Assembly: GCA_014584695.1 (NCBI GenBank)
Contig: JACTMI010000031.1
Span: 62,001-126,000, forward strand
DNA: 64,000 nt
Direction of reading: 5' to 3'
Source of the DNA: Acidobacteriota bacterium
GTDB taxonomy: Bacteria > Acidobacteriota > Thermoanaerobaculia > Multivoradales > JAGPDF01
The notes under the pieces are model-generated. The model did no database searches. It saw nothing but the letters and a program-made list of their open reading frames with translations, and was not told the origin of the DNA. How positions within the stretch are numbered: position 1 is the first letter of the stretch; every line of letters starts with the position of its first letter. The position numbers were made by a program, and so were the translations under genes. Shown here piece after piece: positions 1-10,474 of this stretch.

Positions 1-747
1 CTGGTGGCGGGCGACCAGGCGGCCCTGGTGGTGCCCGGTCGGCATCGCCACCAGGATCGAGGCGGCGAGGCCAGCGACGACGCCGGTCGAGAGCGAAACC
101 CGCGCCACCTGCGCGTGCTCGCCGCGCAGCATCCAGTAGGCGCCCACGGCGGCCATCGCGAAGGCGCCGGTGACCACGGCGCCGACCATGGTGTGGGCGT
201 ACTGCGCGATCGCCCAGGGATTGGCGAGGTAGGCGCCGAGGTCGGCGATCGAGAAGACGCCCGCGGCGTCGCGCGTGAAGCCGACCGGATGCTGCATGAA
301 AGCGTTCGTGGTGACGATGAAGTAACCCGACAGCCAGCTGCCGACGAACAGCGCCACCGCCGCCAGGAAGTGCTTGCGCGGCCCCAGGCGCCGCTCGCCC
401 CAGATCAACAGGGCGAGGAAGCTCGACTCGAGGAAGAAGGCGAAGATCCCCTCCATCGCCAGCGTCTGTCCGATGACGCCGCCGGTCATGGCCGAGAACT
501 GCGCCCAGTTGGTGCCGAACTGGAACTCCATCGGAATGCCGGTCACCACGCCCATCGCGAAGGCGAGGCCGAAGATCCGGATCCAGAAGCGCGCCGCGTC
601 GTGGAACTCGGGCCGGCCGGTGCGCAGGCCGATCGACTTGAGCACCACGATCAGGAGCGCGAGCCCCATCGTGATCTGCGGGAACAGGTAGTGGTAGGTG
701 ATGGTGAAGCCGAACTGCAAGCGGTGCCAGAACAGCGGATCGCTCAA
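1..747 (-). CDS. cydA: Cytochrome bd ubiquinol oxidase subunit I, N-terminal 249 residues (cut by window edge)
   Basis: The ORF track misses this gene because it starts with TTG and runs off the left edge. Reading the minus strand from 747 gives a CydA N-terminus: a first helix with RLQFGFTITYHYLFP, whose His matches the conserved heme ligand region, then the family block around GIPMEFQFGTNWAQFS and GQTLAMEGIFAFFLES. Several hydrophobic helices follow. The subunit binds hemes b558, b595 and d and oxidises quinol at the membrane in the cyanide-resistant, high-oxygen-affinity oxidase. The TTG is preceded by a GGGAGGG ribosome binding site about 7 bases upstream. The partner cydB would lie outside the window. 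The identity is clear; only the start codon is less certain. Confidence 0.93.
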   Translation of the reverse strand, partial: MSDPLFWHRLQFGFTITYHYLFPQITMGLALLIVVLKSIGLRTGRPEFHDAARFWIRIFGLAFAMGVVTGIPMEFQFGTNWAQFSAMTGGVIGQTLAMEGIFAFFLESSFLALLIWGERRLGPRKHFLAAVALFVGSWLSGYFIVTTNAFMQHPVGFTRDAAGVFSIADLGAYLANPWAIAQYAHTMVGAVVTGAFAMAAVGAYWMLRGEHAQVARVSLSTGVVAGLAASILVAMPTGHHQGRLVARHQ

Positions 748-816
748 AGCCCGCCCTCCCGAACGGCCCTCACCCGCCGCCCTGGTGCCGATTGTCCCGC
801 TCTTTGCCGGCGAGCG

Positions 817-1521
817 CTAGGGGGCGGCCGGCGCGACCAGGATCTCGGTGCCGGTGCGGAACAGGTGGTGCAGGCTGCGCGCGTCCTCGGCGTCGACCAC
901 CAGGGTCACCAGCGGCGGGTGAGCCGGCGCGCGGCCGCGGACGCGCAGCCAGCCGTCCTTCGCCGAGGCGGCGAAGCGGCGCAGCCAGCCGAAGCGCGGC
1001 GGCCGGTCGACCAGGAAGAGCTGCCAGCCGTTGTCGAGCGCCACGCGGTAGCTCGCCGGCTTCTCGCGTTCGCCGGGCGGCGGCGCGGCGGTGCCGCCGG
1101 GCACCGGCGTGGGCGTCGGCGGCGCCATCTCCTCCTCCTCGGAGTAGGGGCGCAGCGTCGTCGGCGCGATCGTCTCGCGGTCGGTGTCGCCCGGGCCCTG
1201 CTCCACCGTCCAGACCGCCGGCGCCGCGAGCTGGGGCGGCTCGCCGCCGCCGAACAGCGGCCGGTAGGAGAGCAGCGTGAGCGCGCGCAGCTCGACGGTG
1301 TGGAGAACCAGGCCGCGCGCGCGCACGGTCAGCCGCTGGGCCGCCGGCTCGAGCACCAGGTAGAGCGCGGGCCGCTTGGCGAGCGCGGTCTCGAGCTCCG
1401 CCAGGCGCAGCGCGAGCGCGGCCTCGGTGGCGGCCGCCGCCGGCGCGGCGGCGAGCGCCCAGGCGAGCGCCAGCCTAGTAGAGGAAGACGCGAGCGCCGA
1501 CCGGAACCGTCTTGTACGCAA
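817..1521 (-). CDS. Exported protein of unknown function, downstream of L,D-transpeptidase
   Basis: A 234-residue product starting at a TTG inside the end of the preceding L,D-transpeptidase gene (47-base overlap) with a GAGG about 8 bases upstream. The N-terminus has Arg residues followed by LALAWALAAAPAAAATEA, a plausible Sec signal peptide ending in an Ala-rich cleavage site. The mature part has no motif I recognise. It has a central acidic/Pro-rich linker (SEEEE then PPTPTPVPGG) and a C-terminal half rich in beta-type residues. Overlap with the transpeptidase gene suggests translational coupling and an envelope role, which is inference. Low GC-skewed alternatives on the other strand are shadows. 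Confidence 0.6.
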   Translation of the reverse strand: MRTRRFRSALASSSTRLALAWALAAAPAAAATEAALALRLAELETALAKRPALYLVLEPAAQRLTVRARGLVLHTVELRALTLLSYRPLFGGGEPPQLAAPAVWTVEQGPGDTDRETIAPTTLRPYSEEEEMAPPTPTPVPGGTAAPPPGEREKPASYRVALDNGWQLFLVDRPPRFGWLRRFAASAKDGWLRVRGRAPAHPPLVTLVVDAEDARSLHHLFRTGTEILVAPAAP

Positions 1522-2215
1522 ACTCGAGGTCCTCGTCGCCCAACCGGATGCAGCCGTGGGTGACCCGTCTGCCGAGCAGGGTCTGGAAGATCGTGCCGTG
1601 GATGATGTAACCGTCGCGCATGTAGAGTCCGTAGCCGCCGAGCGAGAAGTCGTCGACCCGGTCGCGCAGGTTCTTCGGCGGCTCGTAGCCCTCCTCGATG
1701 AACGCCCAGTCGGGCTTGACCCAGACCGGGTTCTTCACCTTGCGCAGGATCTTGAGCTCGCCCTGGGGGGTGTCGAAGATCCACTCCTTGCCGTTGCGCG
1801 GATCCTTGAGGCGCACGCCGGAGCCGGTCGAGCAGACCGCTTCGCGCAGCAGCTCGTCGCCGCGGTAGATGCGCAGGCGATTGCGGTAGCTGTCGACGGT
1901 GACGTAGACCTCGCGGTCGCGCACCGGACTCGCCAGCCGCTGCGCCAGCCGTTCGGCGCGCGCGGCCGGTTCCTTCGGCAGCTCGTCGGGCCCCGGCAGA
2001 GCGAGGCGGGTGGTGAACTCGCGCTGGTCGTAGGAGCCGCCGTAGCGGGCCAGGCCGGTCGCCGCCCCGACGCCGACGATGGCGAGCGCGAGGACCGCCA
2101 GGCCGATCCGGCGCAGCCAGGCGAGCGCCGGCGGCGGCACGGCGGCGGCGCCGGCGGGTTGCGGCGGTTGCCGCTCGCGCGGGGCGATCGTCTGGCTGCC
2201 GACCGGGGGGATCAT
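1475..2215 (-). CDS. L,D-transpeptidase (YkuD domain), membrane-anchored
   Basis: A 246-residue protein taken from the ATG at 2215, much shorter than the 462-residue open frame because the upstream part is a shadow of the next gene. Residues about 30-55 (IGLAVLALAIVGVGAATGL) form a single membrane anchor or uncleaved signal. The C-terminal half is a YkuD domain: YRNRLRIYRG at its start, then the HGT...THGCIRL motif with the catalytic Cys near residue 222. Family members make 3-3 (L,D) peptidoglycan cross-links or attach proteins to the wall in the periplasm. It lies 23 bases downstream of a second YkuD gene on the same strand, so the two are probably cotranscribed. No convincing ribosome binding site precedes the ATG, so the exact start is less certain. 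Confidence 0.85.
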   Translation of the reverse strand: MIPPVGSQTIAPRERQPPQPAGAAAVPPPALAWLRRIGLAVLALAIVGVGAATGLARYGGSYDQREFTTRLALPGPDELPKEPAARAERLAQRLASPVRDREVYVTVDSYRNRLRIYRGDELLREAVCSTGSGVRLKDPRNGKEWIFDTPQGELKILRKVKNPVWVKPDWAFIEEGYEPPKNLRDRVDDFSLGGYGLYMRDGYIIHGTIFQTLLGRRVTHGCIRLGDEDLEFAYKTVPVGARVFLY

Positions 2216-2238
2216 CGGAGGGGATTCTACCCGCCGGC

Positions 2239-3363
2239 TCAGAAGGTCCCGACGATGGTCACCGGCGTGCCGACGCGGGCGCGCGCGAAGACCTTGTCCA
2301 TGTCGGCGTTGGTCAGCGCGACGCAGCCGTCGGTCCAGTCCCGCCCCAGGCCGCCGTCGCCATGGATCTCGATCAGGCTGCCGATGCCGGCGCGCAGCGG
2401 CACTTGGCCGGTGCGCCGGCCGTGGGCGTAGCGCGCGCGGTCCTCGGCGTTCGGGTAGTCGAGCATCAGCGCCTTGTAGTACCTGGTGCGCCCGGGGCCG
2501 CGCACCTCGGTGACCTTGTAGTGCCCTTCCGGAGTCGCCTGGTCGCCGGAGTGGAGCTTGCGCTTGAGCCCCTTGGTGCCGAGCTCCGCTTCGTAAGTCG
2601 CGACGCGGTGGCCGTTCGCGTAGACGTGGAGCTTGCGCTTCAGCTTGTCGACGACGAACACGGTGGTGCGCTCGCGCTTCGAGCGGGCGACCGCTTCGTC
2701 GACCCATCGCCGCCACTGGCGGAGGTTCTGTGGATCGCTGAAGCGGGCGTGGAGCGCGACGTAGCTCTCGCGCACGGTGGCCGCGAAAGCCCGCGCCTGC
2801 TCGGCTTCGGCCAGCGCGCGCGCGGGATCGCCGGCCGCGGCGTAGCCCTGGGCGAGCGCCCACTTGTGCTGCGCCTGCTTCGCCGCCGCGATCTCCCGGC
2901 GCCCGACGCCGGCCTCGCCGGACTCCTGGAGCGCGCGCGCGACATCGGCGCCGACCACCGCGGCGACCGCGCCCCAGCGCTCCTGGAGCACGTTCTGGCG
3001 CCGGCGCAGGTCGGCCAGCGAGCGGTGGGCGGTCGACAGCGCCCGTGTCCAGGCGGCTTCGGCCCGGCCCGGCGAGCGCCTCCAGACCGGACGGTTCCGC
3101 TCCTGGGCGGTGATGACCTCGGCGTCGGCCACCAGCCGGTCGAGCAGGCGGGCGGCGGCGGGGACCTCCGGGCGCAGCGCTTCGACCGCACGTCGCACCG
3201 AGTCGCGGGCGCGGTCGGGGCGGTAGGGCGGTCCCCCTGGCCCCCCCTCGTACGAGCGCGCGGCGACCGAGGCGACCACGACCAGGCCGAGGGCGCCGAA
3301 AAGAAACGACCGGCGACGGAAGCCCGCCGCCGGTCGTGGAATGCGCAACCGGAGTCCGATCAA
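2239..3363 (-). CDS. L,D-transpeptidase with N-terminal anchor and helical region
   Basis: A 374-residue protein. Residues about 18-36 (RSFLFGALGLVVVASVAA) form a membrane anchor, followed by roughly 180 mostly helical residues rich in Ala and Arg. The C-terminal third is a YkuD-type domain beginning at VVDKLKRKLHVYANG, with KVTEVRG, a IEIHGDGG element and WTDGCVAL, whose Cys is the expected catalytic residue. Instead of the usual SHGCIRL this enzyme has DGCVAL, a variant common in the YafK/ErfK side of the family. It probably acts on peptidoglycan in the periplasm. It shares an apparent transcription unit with the second L,D-transpeptidase (23-base gap) and follows a lipoprotein gene by 16 bases. 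Confidence 0.85.
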   Translation of the reverse strand: MIGLRLRIPRPAAGFRRRSFLFGALGLVVVASVAARSYEGGPGGPPYRPDRARDSVRRAVEALRPEVPAAARLLDRLVADAEVITAQERNRPVWRRSPGRAEAAWTRALSTAHRSLADLRRRQNVLQERWGAVAAVVGADVARALQESGEAGVGRREIAAAKQAQHKWALAQGYAAAGDPARALAEAEQARAFAATVRESYVALHARFSDPQNLRQWRRWVDEAVARSKRERTTVFVVDKLKRKLHVYANGHRVATYEAELGTKGLKRKLHSGDQATPEGHYKVTEVRGPGRTRYYKALMLDYPNAEDRARYAHGRRTGQVPLRAGIGSLIEIHGDGGLGRDWTDGCVALTNADMDKVFARARVGTPVTIVGTF

Positions 3364-3379
3364 CGCTGCTGGAGCAGGC

Positions 3380-3991
3380 TCAGCAGCGGATCTTTTCCTT
3401 GCCGGCCTGCATGTCCGCGCTCAGCGCCTCGAGCGAAGCCGTGAGCGAGTCGGCGGCCGACTTGGCGCCGAAATAGTCCTCGGCGGCGAGCTGATTCTCG
3501 AGCCCGGCGACCTGGGCGGCGAGGCCGTCGAGGCTGCCGCGCATCGCCTCCATGTCCTTCTTGAAGTCCTTGGGCTGGCGACGGCAGGCGGCCAGCTCGG
3601 CGGCCAGCGCGCTGGCGCTGTCGACGGCGGCCTTGGCGGCGGCGACGGCTTCGTTGGCGGCGTTGCGGGCGGTCTCCTTGCCGACCGCGGCGGCCTGCTG
3701 GGCCTCCGTGGCGGCGCTGTTCGCCGCGGTGATCAGCTCCTTGGTCCGGGTGTAGCTACGGAACAGGGCGAACTTGTTCGCCTGGGCCTCGACTTCGGCG
3801 TTGACCGAGTTCATGGCGGCCTGGGCGGCGTTCCACGCGTCGGCCGCGTACTTCGGGGCCTCGGCCTGCTCGGCCGACGCGAGCGCGGCCTTGAGCGCAT
3901 CGATCTCTTGCTGCGGCGGCTGGGCGCACCCGGTGGCGAGCGTCAGCGTGAGCGCAGCGACTCCCAACAATGCCAGCTTGTGGTTCCGCAT
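3380..3991 (-). CDS. Alanine-rich coiled-coil lipoprotein
   Basis: The ATG at 3991 is chosen because it has an AGGAAAG ribosome binding site and opens a lipoprotein signal peptide: MRNHKLALLGVAALTLTLATGC, with lipobox LATGC, so Cys22 would be lipidated. The 203-residue product then consists of Ala/Glu/Lys heptads across nearly its whole length with two short breaks, and it ends in Cys. It resembles DUF4398-like or Lpp-like periplasmic helical lipoproteins in composition, but I cannot assign a family. It is the first gene of a minus-strand run with the two L,D-transpeptidases. If it is wall-attached like Braun lipoprotein, an L,D-transpeptidase could be the enzyme that attaches it; that is inference, and the C-terminus here is Cys and not Lys. 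Confidence 0.8.
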   Translation of the reverse strand: MRNHKLALLGVAALTLTLATGCAQPPQQEIDALKAALASAEQAEAPKYAADAWNAAQAAMNSVNAEVEAQANKFALFRSYTRTKELITAANSAATEAQQAAAVGKETARNAANEAVAAAKAAVDSASALAAELAACRRQPKDFKKDMEAMRGSLDGLAAQVAGLENQLAAEDYFGAKSAADSLTASLEALSADMQAGKEKIRC

Positions 3992-4044
3992 GGGCTTTCC
4001 TTTCCCTCCTGGGGGCATGCAACGACGTTGGATCTGGGCTCTCG

Positions 4045-4092
4045 AGCGGCGACTTGCGCCCTGGGCGAGCCAAGCGGGCAAGTCCCGCCGCT
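4045..4092 (-). other. Imperfect inverted repeat in the leader of the lipoprotein gene
   Basis: The arms agcggcgacttgc and gcaagtcccgccgct pair over 13 base pairs with a two-base bulge and enclose a 20-base loop. It lies about 55 bases upstream of the lipoprotein ATG and would be in its 5' untranslated leader. There is no T-run, so it is not a standard intrinsic terminator. It could stabilise the mRNA or be a binding site. Confidence 0.5.
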
Positions 4093-4148
4093 CACTTGCT
4101 GCGGTCGGAGCTACTTTACCACAAGGGATATGGCCCAGGGGGAGGGGG

Positions 4149-6167
4149 TCAGGCGTCGGCCGCGAGTCGCCGCTCGATGCGCGCCAGGATGCCGTCGACG
4201 TCGAGTCCGAAGGCGGGAGCCAGGGCCTCAGCCGGCGCCGAGGCGCCGAAGCGCTCGAGCCCGATCACCTCGCCCTGGTCGCCGACCCAGCGGTGCCAGC
4301 CGAGCGGCGAGCCGGCCTCGATCGCCACCCGGCGCCGCACCGTGGGCGGCAGCACCGCGTCGCGGTAAGCGCGCTCCTGGGCGGCGAACAGCTCCCAAGA
4401 GGGGAAGGAGACGACGCGGGCCGCCAATCCCCGCTCGCCCAGGCGCCGCGCCACCGCGAGCGCCGGCGCGACCTCGGAGCCGCTCGCGAGCAGCAGCAGG
4501 TCGGGGTCGCCGGGGCGAGGGTCGGCCAGCACGTAGGCGCCGCGCGGAACCCCGTCGGCGGCGCGGGCTGCCGTCTCGGCGAGCAGCGGCAGCTTCTGGC
4601 GGGTGAGCGCGAGCGCCGTCGGCCCCGAACGCTTGGCGATCGCGACCCGCCAGGCCGCCACCGTCTCGCGCGCGTCGGCCGGCCGCAGCAGCGTCAGGCC
4701 GGGGATCGCGCGCAGCGCGGCCAGCTGCTCGACCGGCTGGTGGGTGGGGCCGTCCTCGCCCAAGAAGATCGAGTCGTGGGTGAACAGGTAGACGATGGGC
4801 AGACCCATCAGCGCCGCCAGGCGGATCGCCGGCCGCAGATAGTCCGAGAAGATCAGGAAGGTGCCGCCGTAGGGGCGCAGCAGGCCCGAGAGCGCCAGGC
4901 CGTTGAGGATCGCGCCCATCGCGTGCTCGCGCACGCCGAAGTGGAAGTTGCGCCCCTCGGGACGGTCCGCCGCGAAGGCGGCCTCGCCTTCGATCGGCGT
5001 GTTGTTCGATTCGGCGAGATCGGCGGAGCCGCCGAGCAGCTCGGGCAGGGCGCGCGCCAGCGCCTGCAGCGTCTTGCCGGAGGCGGCGCGGGTGGCGAGC
5101 GCGGGCGCGTCGGCGGCGAAGCTCGGCAGCGCGTCTTCCCAGCCCGTGGGCAGCTCGCCGGCGAGGCGGCGGTCGAGCTCGGCCGCGAGCTGCGGGTGCG
5201 CGGCGCGGTAGGCCTCGAGGCTCGAGCGCCACGAGGCCGCCGCGGCAGCGCCCCGCCGCCCGGCGGCGACAAACGGCCGGCGGGCCGCCTCGGCGACCGT
5301 GAAGGGCGGCTCGTCCGGGGCGCCCAGCGCGCGCTTGGTCGCGGCGGTCGCTGCCGGGCCGAGCGGCGCGCCGTGCACCGCCGCGGTGTCCTGCTTCGGG
5401 CTGCCGTAGCCGATGTGGGTGCGCACCGCGACGAAAGTGGGCCGCTCGTTCTCGGCGGCGGCCGCCGCCAGGGCGGCGTCGATCGCCGCGAGGTCGTTGC
5501 CGTCCTCGACGCGCAGCACCCGCCAGCCGTAGGCGGCGAAGCGGGCGGCGACGTCCTCGGTGAAGGCAAGGGAGGTCGGGCCGTCGATCGAGATCCGGTT
5601 GTCGTCCCAGAGCACGGTGAGCTCGGCGAGCGCCAGGTGGCCGGCGAGCGAGGCCGCTTCGGCGGCGACCCCCTCCATCAGGTCGCCGTCCGAGGCGATC
5701 ACCCAGACGCGATGGCGGAACAGCTCGAAGCCGGGGCGGTCGAAGCGGGCGGCGAGATGCCGGCGCGCGATCGCCATGCCGACGGCGTTGGCGAAGCCCT
5801 GGCCGAGCGGCCCGGTGGTGGTCTCGACGCCGGGGGTGTGCCCCCGCTCGGGGTGGCCGGGCGTCTTCGAGTCGAGTTGCCGGAAGCGCCGCAGCTCCTT
5901 TTCCGGCAGCTCGAAACCGGCCAGGTGGAGCAGAGCGTAGAGCAGCGCCGAGGCGTGGCCGCAGGAGAGGACGAAGCGGTCGCGGTCCGGCCAGGCCGGG
6001 TCCGCCGGGTCGAAGCGCAGCTGGCGGGTCCACAGGCGGCAGGCGAGCGGGGCCAGTCCGAGCGGCGCGCCGGGGTGGCCCGACTGCGCCGCCTCGACCA
6101 TGTCGAGGGCGAGGCAGCGCAGGGTCCGGATGGCGGCGAGCTCGTCGCCGGTCGAGATCGAGGTCAT
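4149..6167 (-). CDS. tkt: Transketolase
   Basis: A 672-residue protein, the usual length for the family. It transfers a two-carbon ketol unit between sugar phosphates with thiamine diphosphate and links the pentose phosphate pathway to glycolysis in the cytoplasm. Visible signatures are SGHPGAPLG near the N-terminus, [11 protein letters not shown], the TPP/metal motif ASDGDLMEG and a later WDDNRIS, then the central [11 protein letters not shown] and [20 protein letters not shown] blocks of the pyrimidine-binding domain. The ATG at 6167 is preceded by AGGAACC; the track start at 6323 would run into the tRNA-Ser gene and is wrong. It is divergent from tRNA-Ser/gltX and stands alone. Confidence 0.97.
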   Translation of the reverse strand: MTSISTGDELAAIRTLRCLALDMVEAAQSGHPGAPLGLAPLACRLWTRQLRFDPADPAWPDRDRFVLSCGHASALLYALLHLAGFELPEKELRRFRQLDSKTPGHPERGHTPGVETTTGPLGQGFANAVGMAIARRHLAARFDRPGFELFRHRVWVIASDGDLMEGVAAEAASLAGHLALAELTVLWDDNRISIDGPTSLAFTEDVAARFAAYGWRVLRVEDGNDLAAIDAALAAAAAENERPTFVAVRTHIGYGSPKQDTAAVHGAPLGPAATAATKRALGAPDEPPFTVAEAARRPFVAAGRRGAAAAASWRSSLEAYRAAHPQLAAELDRRLAGELPTGWEDALPSFAADAPALATRAASGKTLQALARALPELLGGSADLAESNNTPIEGEAAFAADRPEGRNFHFGVREHAMGAILNGLALSGLLRPYGGTFLIFSDYLRPAIRLAALMGLPIVYLFTHDSIFLGEDGPTHQPVEQLAALRAIPGLTLLRPADARETVAAWRVAIAKRSGPTALALTRQKLPLLAETAARAADGVPRGAYVLADPRPGDPDLLLLASGSEVAPALAVARRLGERGLAARVVSFPSWELFAAQERAYRDAVLPPTVRRRVAIEAGSPLGWHRWVGDQGEVIGLERFGASAPAEALAPAFGLDVDGILARIERRLAADA

Positions 6168-6245
6168 GGTCGGTTCCTGGCTGGGAGCGGCGCGCGGCCG
6201 CACGAGGCGTGCAGGATACCGCAGCGCGGGCGGTGGGCGGCGGCT

Positions 6246-6275
6246 TTGACTCGCGCGCGCCGGCGCCCGTAAGAT
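6246..6275 (+). promoter_or_regulatory. Sigma-70-type promoter of tRNA-Ser
   Basis: A TTGACT -35 box (6246-6251) and a TAAGAT -10 box (6270-6275) are separated by 18 bases. This puts the start site roughly ten bases upstream of the mature tRNA 5' end. Spacing and position fit well, but the call is by eye. Confidence 0.6.
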
Positions 6276-6295
6276 CGCTCGACGCGTTGCCCCGC

Positions 6296-6389
6296 GGTGA
6301 GGTGGCCGAGTGGCTGAAGGCAACGGTTTGCTAAACCGTCATACGGGCCTAAACCTGTATCGAGGGTTCGAATCCCTCCCTCACCGCCA
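6296..6389 (+). tRNA. tRNA-Ser (anticodon GCT)
   Basis: A 94-base cloverleaf with acceptor stem ggtgagg/cctcacc, G discriminator and encoded CCA. The anticodon stem-loop is cggttTGCTAaaccg giving anticodon GCT, which reads AGC/AGU serine codons. The T-arm is gaggg-ttcgaat-ccctc. The long variable arm (class II) around tacgggcctaaacctgta is diagnostic of serine. It lies 31 bases upstream of gltX and may be cotranscribed with it. Confidence 0.97.
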
Positions 6390-6419
6390 AACCGACCTCC
6401 GAGCCCGCCGCCTCTCCCG

Positions 6420-8015
6420 ATGATCGACCCGACCCCCGCGGCGCCGGTGCGCGTCCGCTTCGCCCCCTCGCCGACCGGCTACCTGCACATCGGCGGCGTG
6501 CGCACGGCGCTGTTCAACTGGCTGTTCGCGCGCCGGCACGGCGGCACCTTCGTGCTGCGGGTCGACGACACGGACCAGCAGCGCAACCTGGCCGAGGCGC
6601 TCGAGCCGATCCTCGACGGCTTCCGCTGGCTGGGGATCGACTGGGACGAGGGCGTCGATGTCGGCGGTCCCCACGCGCCGTACTTCCAGTCGCAGCGCCT
6701 GCCGGTCTATCGCGCGGCGGTCGAGAAGCTGCTCGCCAACGGCTACGCCTATCGGGACTACGCCCGGCCGGAGGAGATCCAGGCCGAGCGTGCCGAAGCC
6801 GAGACGGCGAAGGTCCCCTATCTGGCGAGCCGCCGCTGGCTCGCCCACGGCGAGGCGGCGCGCGCGGCGTTCGAGGCCGAAGGGCGCACCGCGGTCGTTC
6901 GCCTGCTCATGCCGCGCGCGGGTCAGTGCCGGATCGACGACCAGGTGCGCGGCGAGGTCGTGTCGGAGTGGGCGTCCGAAGCGGATCACGTCATCCAGCG
7001 CGCCGACGGCACCTGCCTCTACCACCTCGCGAGCGTCGTCGACGACGTCGAGATGGAGATCACTCACGTCATCCGCGCCGAGGAGCACCTTCCGAACACG
7101 CCGCGGCAGATCCACATCTTCGAAGGGCTGGGCGCGCCGCTGCCGGCGTTCGCGCACCTGCCCGTCGTCGCCGAGCCGGGCAGCCGCGTCAAGCTCTCGA
7201 AGCGCAAGCTCGACAAGTACCTCAAGAACCCCGAGTTCGCCGAGCTGTACGCGCACGGCAGGAGAATCGCCGAGCGGCTGAAGCTCGGCGTCTCGCCCGA
7301 GACGTTCAATCCGGTGATCACCGACTTCTACCGCATCGCCGGCTTCCTGCCGGAAGCGATCCTCAACTACCTGCTGCTGCTCGGCTGGTCGCTCGATGAC
7401 AAGACCGAGATCCTGAATCGCGACGAGCGGATCGCGAGCTTCTCGCTCGACCAGGTGAACAAGTCGGCCGCGAGCTTCGATCCGAGGAAGCTGCTGTCGT
7501 TTCAGGAGCGTTACATGCGGGCGACGCCGCTCGAGCAGCGGATCGGGCTCTGCCTGCCGTTCGTCGAGCGGGCGGGCTGGACGGCCTCGCCCGCGTCGGC
7601 AGACCAGCGCGCCCTGGTCGCGCGGCTGGTCGAAGCGGCCGGCGACCGGATCAAAGTCGCCGGAGACGTGCTCGATTACGAGGAGTTCTTCGTCGCGGAC
7701 GACGCGTTCTCCCATGACGAGAAGGCGTTCGACAAGCGGATCCGAAACGCGGTTGGCGCGGCCGAGCTGCTCGGCGCCTTCCGCGGCGAGCTCGCCGCCG
7801 CGACCTCCTTCGAGCCCGGCGAGCTCGAGCAGCTCGCGCTGGCGTTCGTCGAAGCTCGCGGGCTCGGGCTCGGCGCGATCGTCCACGCCCTGCGCGTCGC
7901 GGTCACCGGCAAAGCGGTCGGCTTCGGCTTGTTCGATATCCTCGCGATCCTCGGCCGCGAGCGGGTGCTGGCGCGGATCGACCGCGCGCTCGCCCGCCTC
8001 GCGCCGGCCAACTGA
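6420..8015 (+). CDS. gltX: Glutamyl-tRNA synthetase (variant with insertion after KMSKS)
   Basis: Class I synthetase of 531 residues that charges tRNA-Glu. It opens with [26 protein letters not shown] (HIGH-type motif), has the family blocks LRVDDTD and [15 protein letters not shown], and the second ATP-binding motif as KLSKRK near residue 262. Compared with standard GluRS, where the KMSKS loop is followed almost at once by the YLPEALLNYL helix, there are about 40 extra residues ([19 protein letters not shown]...) before [17 protein letters not shown] recall this longer form from planctomycete/acidobacterial enzymes. It is followed 17 bases later by glnS, so both Glu and Gln synthetases are encoded together. 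Confidence 0.95.
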   Translation: MIDPTPAAPVRVRFAPSPTGYLHIGGVRTALFNWLFARRHGGTFVLRVDDTDQQRNLAEALEPILDGFRWLGIDWDEGVDVGGPHAPYFQSQRLPVYRAAVEKLLANGYAYRDYARPEEIQAERAEAETAKVPYLASRRWLAHGEAARAAFEAEGRTAVVRLLMPRAGQCRIDDQVRGEVVSEWASEADHVIQRADGTCLYHLASVVDDVEMEITHVIRAEEHLPNTPRQIHIFEGLGAPLPAFAHLPVVAEPGSRVKLSKRKLDKYLKNPEFAELYAHGRRIAERLKLGVSPETFNPVITDFYRIAGFLPEAILNYLLLLGWSLDDKTEILNRDERIASFSLDQVNKSAASFDPRKLLSFQERYMRATPLEQRIGLCLPFVERAGWTASPASADQRALVARLVEAAGDRIKVAGDVLDYEEFFVADDAFSHDEKAFDKRIRNAVGAAELLGAFRGELAAATSFEPGELEQLALAFVEARGLGLGAIVHALRVAVTGKAVGFGLFDILAILGRERVLARIDRALARLAPAN

Positions 8016-8032
8016 CCCGCGACCGTATTCTC

Positions 8033-9709
<1,677 letters not shown>

Positions 9710-9718
9710 GAGCCCGTG

Positions 9719-9737
9719 CCCGCCTTACTCCGGCGGG
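9719..9737 (+). terminator. Possible weak terminator hairpin after glnS
   Basis: A six-base-pair stem (cccgcc/ggcggg) with a seven-base loop lies ten bases after the glnS stop and is followed by a G/T-rich tail, not a clean T-run. It may end the gltX-glnS transcript before the tRNA-Gln promoter. Confidence 0.35.
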
Positions 9738-9768
9738 GGTTTGGGCGCCTTCGGCCGGGGCCGCGAAG

Positions 9769-9796
9769 TTGACCGGCGGCGCCGCGATCCGATAAG
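9769..9796 (+). promoter_or_regulatory. Sigma-70-type promoter of tRNA-Gln
   Basis: TTGACC (9769-9774) and GATAAG (9791-9796) are separated by 16 bases and sit 16 bases before the mature tRNA 5' end. This would give the tRNA its own start independent of glnS. Assigned by eye. Confidence 0.55.
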
Positions 9797-9811
9797 GTCC
9801 GCAGGTCCTGC

Positions 9812-9885
9812 TGGGAGGTCGTTCAATGGTAGGACATGCGGCTCTGGACCGCAGAATCGGGGTTCGAGTCCCTGCCTCCCAGCCA
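9812..9885 (+). tRNA. tRNA-Gln (anticodon CTG)
   Basis: 74 bases with encoded CCA. The acceptor stem is tgggagg/cctccca, with G discriminator; the anticodon arm gcggctCTGgaccgc gives anticodon CTG for CAG codons; the T-arm contains ggttcgagtcc. It lies directly after glnS. Confidence 0.97.
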
Positions 9886-9924
9886 AACTGACGTCGCCGC
9901 CGCTCGCTCGCGAGCGCGACCCGG

Positions 9925-9959
9925 AGCGCCGGTCCCCCGCGGGCCGGCGCTTTCGTTTT
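9925..9959 (+). terminator. Intrinsic terminator of tRNA-Gln
   Basis: A perfect eight-base-pair stem agcgccgg/ccggcgct with an eleven-base loop is followed at once by ttcgtttt, about 40 bases after the tRNA. This is a standard Rho-independent terminator shape. Confidence 0.75.
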
Positions 9960-10006
9960 GGGTCGAGCCGCCGGAGCTCGCGGCGGTGCCGAACGAGGAG
10001 ACGATC

Positions 10007-10474
10007 ATGCATGTCGAACGTCGCGCCGAGCTTCACTTCGCCGCCCCGCCGGTCGCGGTCTTCCCCTACTTCACCCCGGACGGCGAGCGCGCCTACGTGC
10101 CGGGCTGGGACCCGCGGGCACTCCACCTGCCGCCGGGACCGGAAGGCCTCCAGACCGAGGGGGCGGTGTTCGCTACCGCGGCCGACGGCGAAGAGACCTT
10201 CTGGATCGTGCTCGCCTGCGATCCGGCCGCCGGCCGGGCGCGCTACGGCCGGTTCACGCCCGGCTCGCGGCTGGGCACGGTCGAGGTCGAGTGCGACCCG
10301 GACGGCACCGGCAGCGTGGTGCGGATCAGCTACCAGCTGACCGCGCTCGCCGAGGCGGGGCGCGGAGCGCTCGAAGCGATGAGCGCGAGCGCCTTCGCCG
10401 CCACCGTCGGGCGCTGGGAGCAGGCGATCGGGGAGCTGATCGCACGCCCCGTGCCTTCGGACAACAGGCTCTAG
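10007..10474 (+). CDS. SRPBCC (START/Bet v1-like) superfamily protein
   Basis: 155 residues from the ATG at 10007, which has a GAGGAG ribosome binding site; the longer track frame runs back into the tRNA and is wrong. The sequence begins MHVERRAELHFAAPPVAVFPYFTPDGERAYVPGWDPR, the pattern of the polyketide cyclase/SRPBCC fold in which an N-terminal beta strand is followed by two helices and a GWDP/W turn. A C-terminal helix around GRWEQAIGELIA closes the cavity. Such proteins bind small hydrophobic ligands; the ligand here is unknown. It ends four bases into the convergent hydrolase gene. Confidence 0.75.
   Translation: MHVERRAELHFAAPPVAVFPYFTPDGERAYVPGWDPRALHLPPGPEGLQTEGAVFATAADGEETFWIVLACDPAAGRARYGRFTPGSRLGTVEVECDPDGTGSVVRISYQLTALAEAGRGALEAMSASAFAATVGRWEQAIGELIARPVPSDNRL

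Noticed and set aside
4-1563. 519-residue plus-strand frame at the left edge
   Set aside because: It is an Arg/Gly/Ala/His-rich shadow of the cydA, exported unknown and L,D-transpeptidase genes on the minus strand.
9812-9885. tRNA-Gln as integration site of the defence island
   Set aside because: The tRNA is more than 4 kb from the island, and no repeat of its 3' end is visible at either edge.
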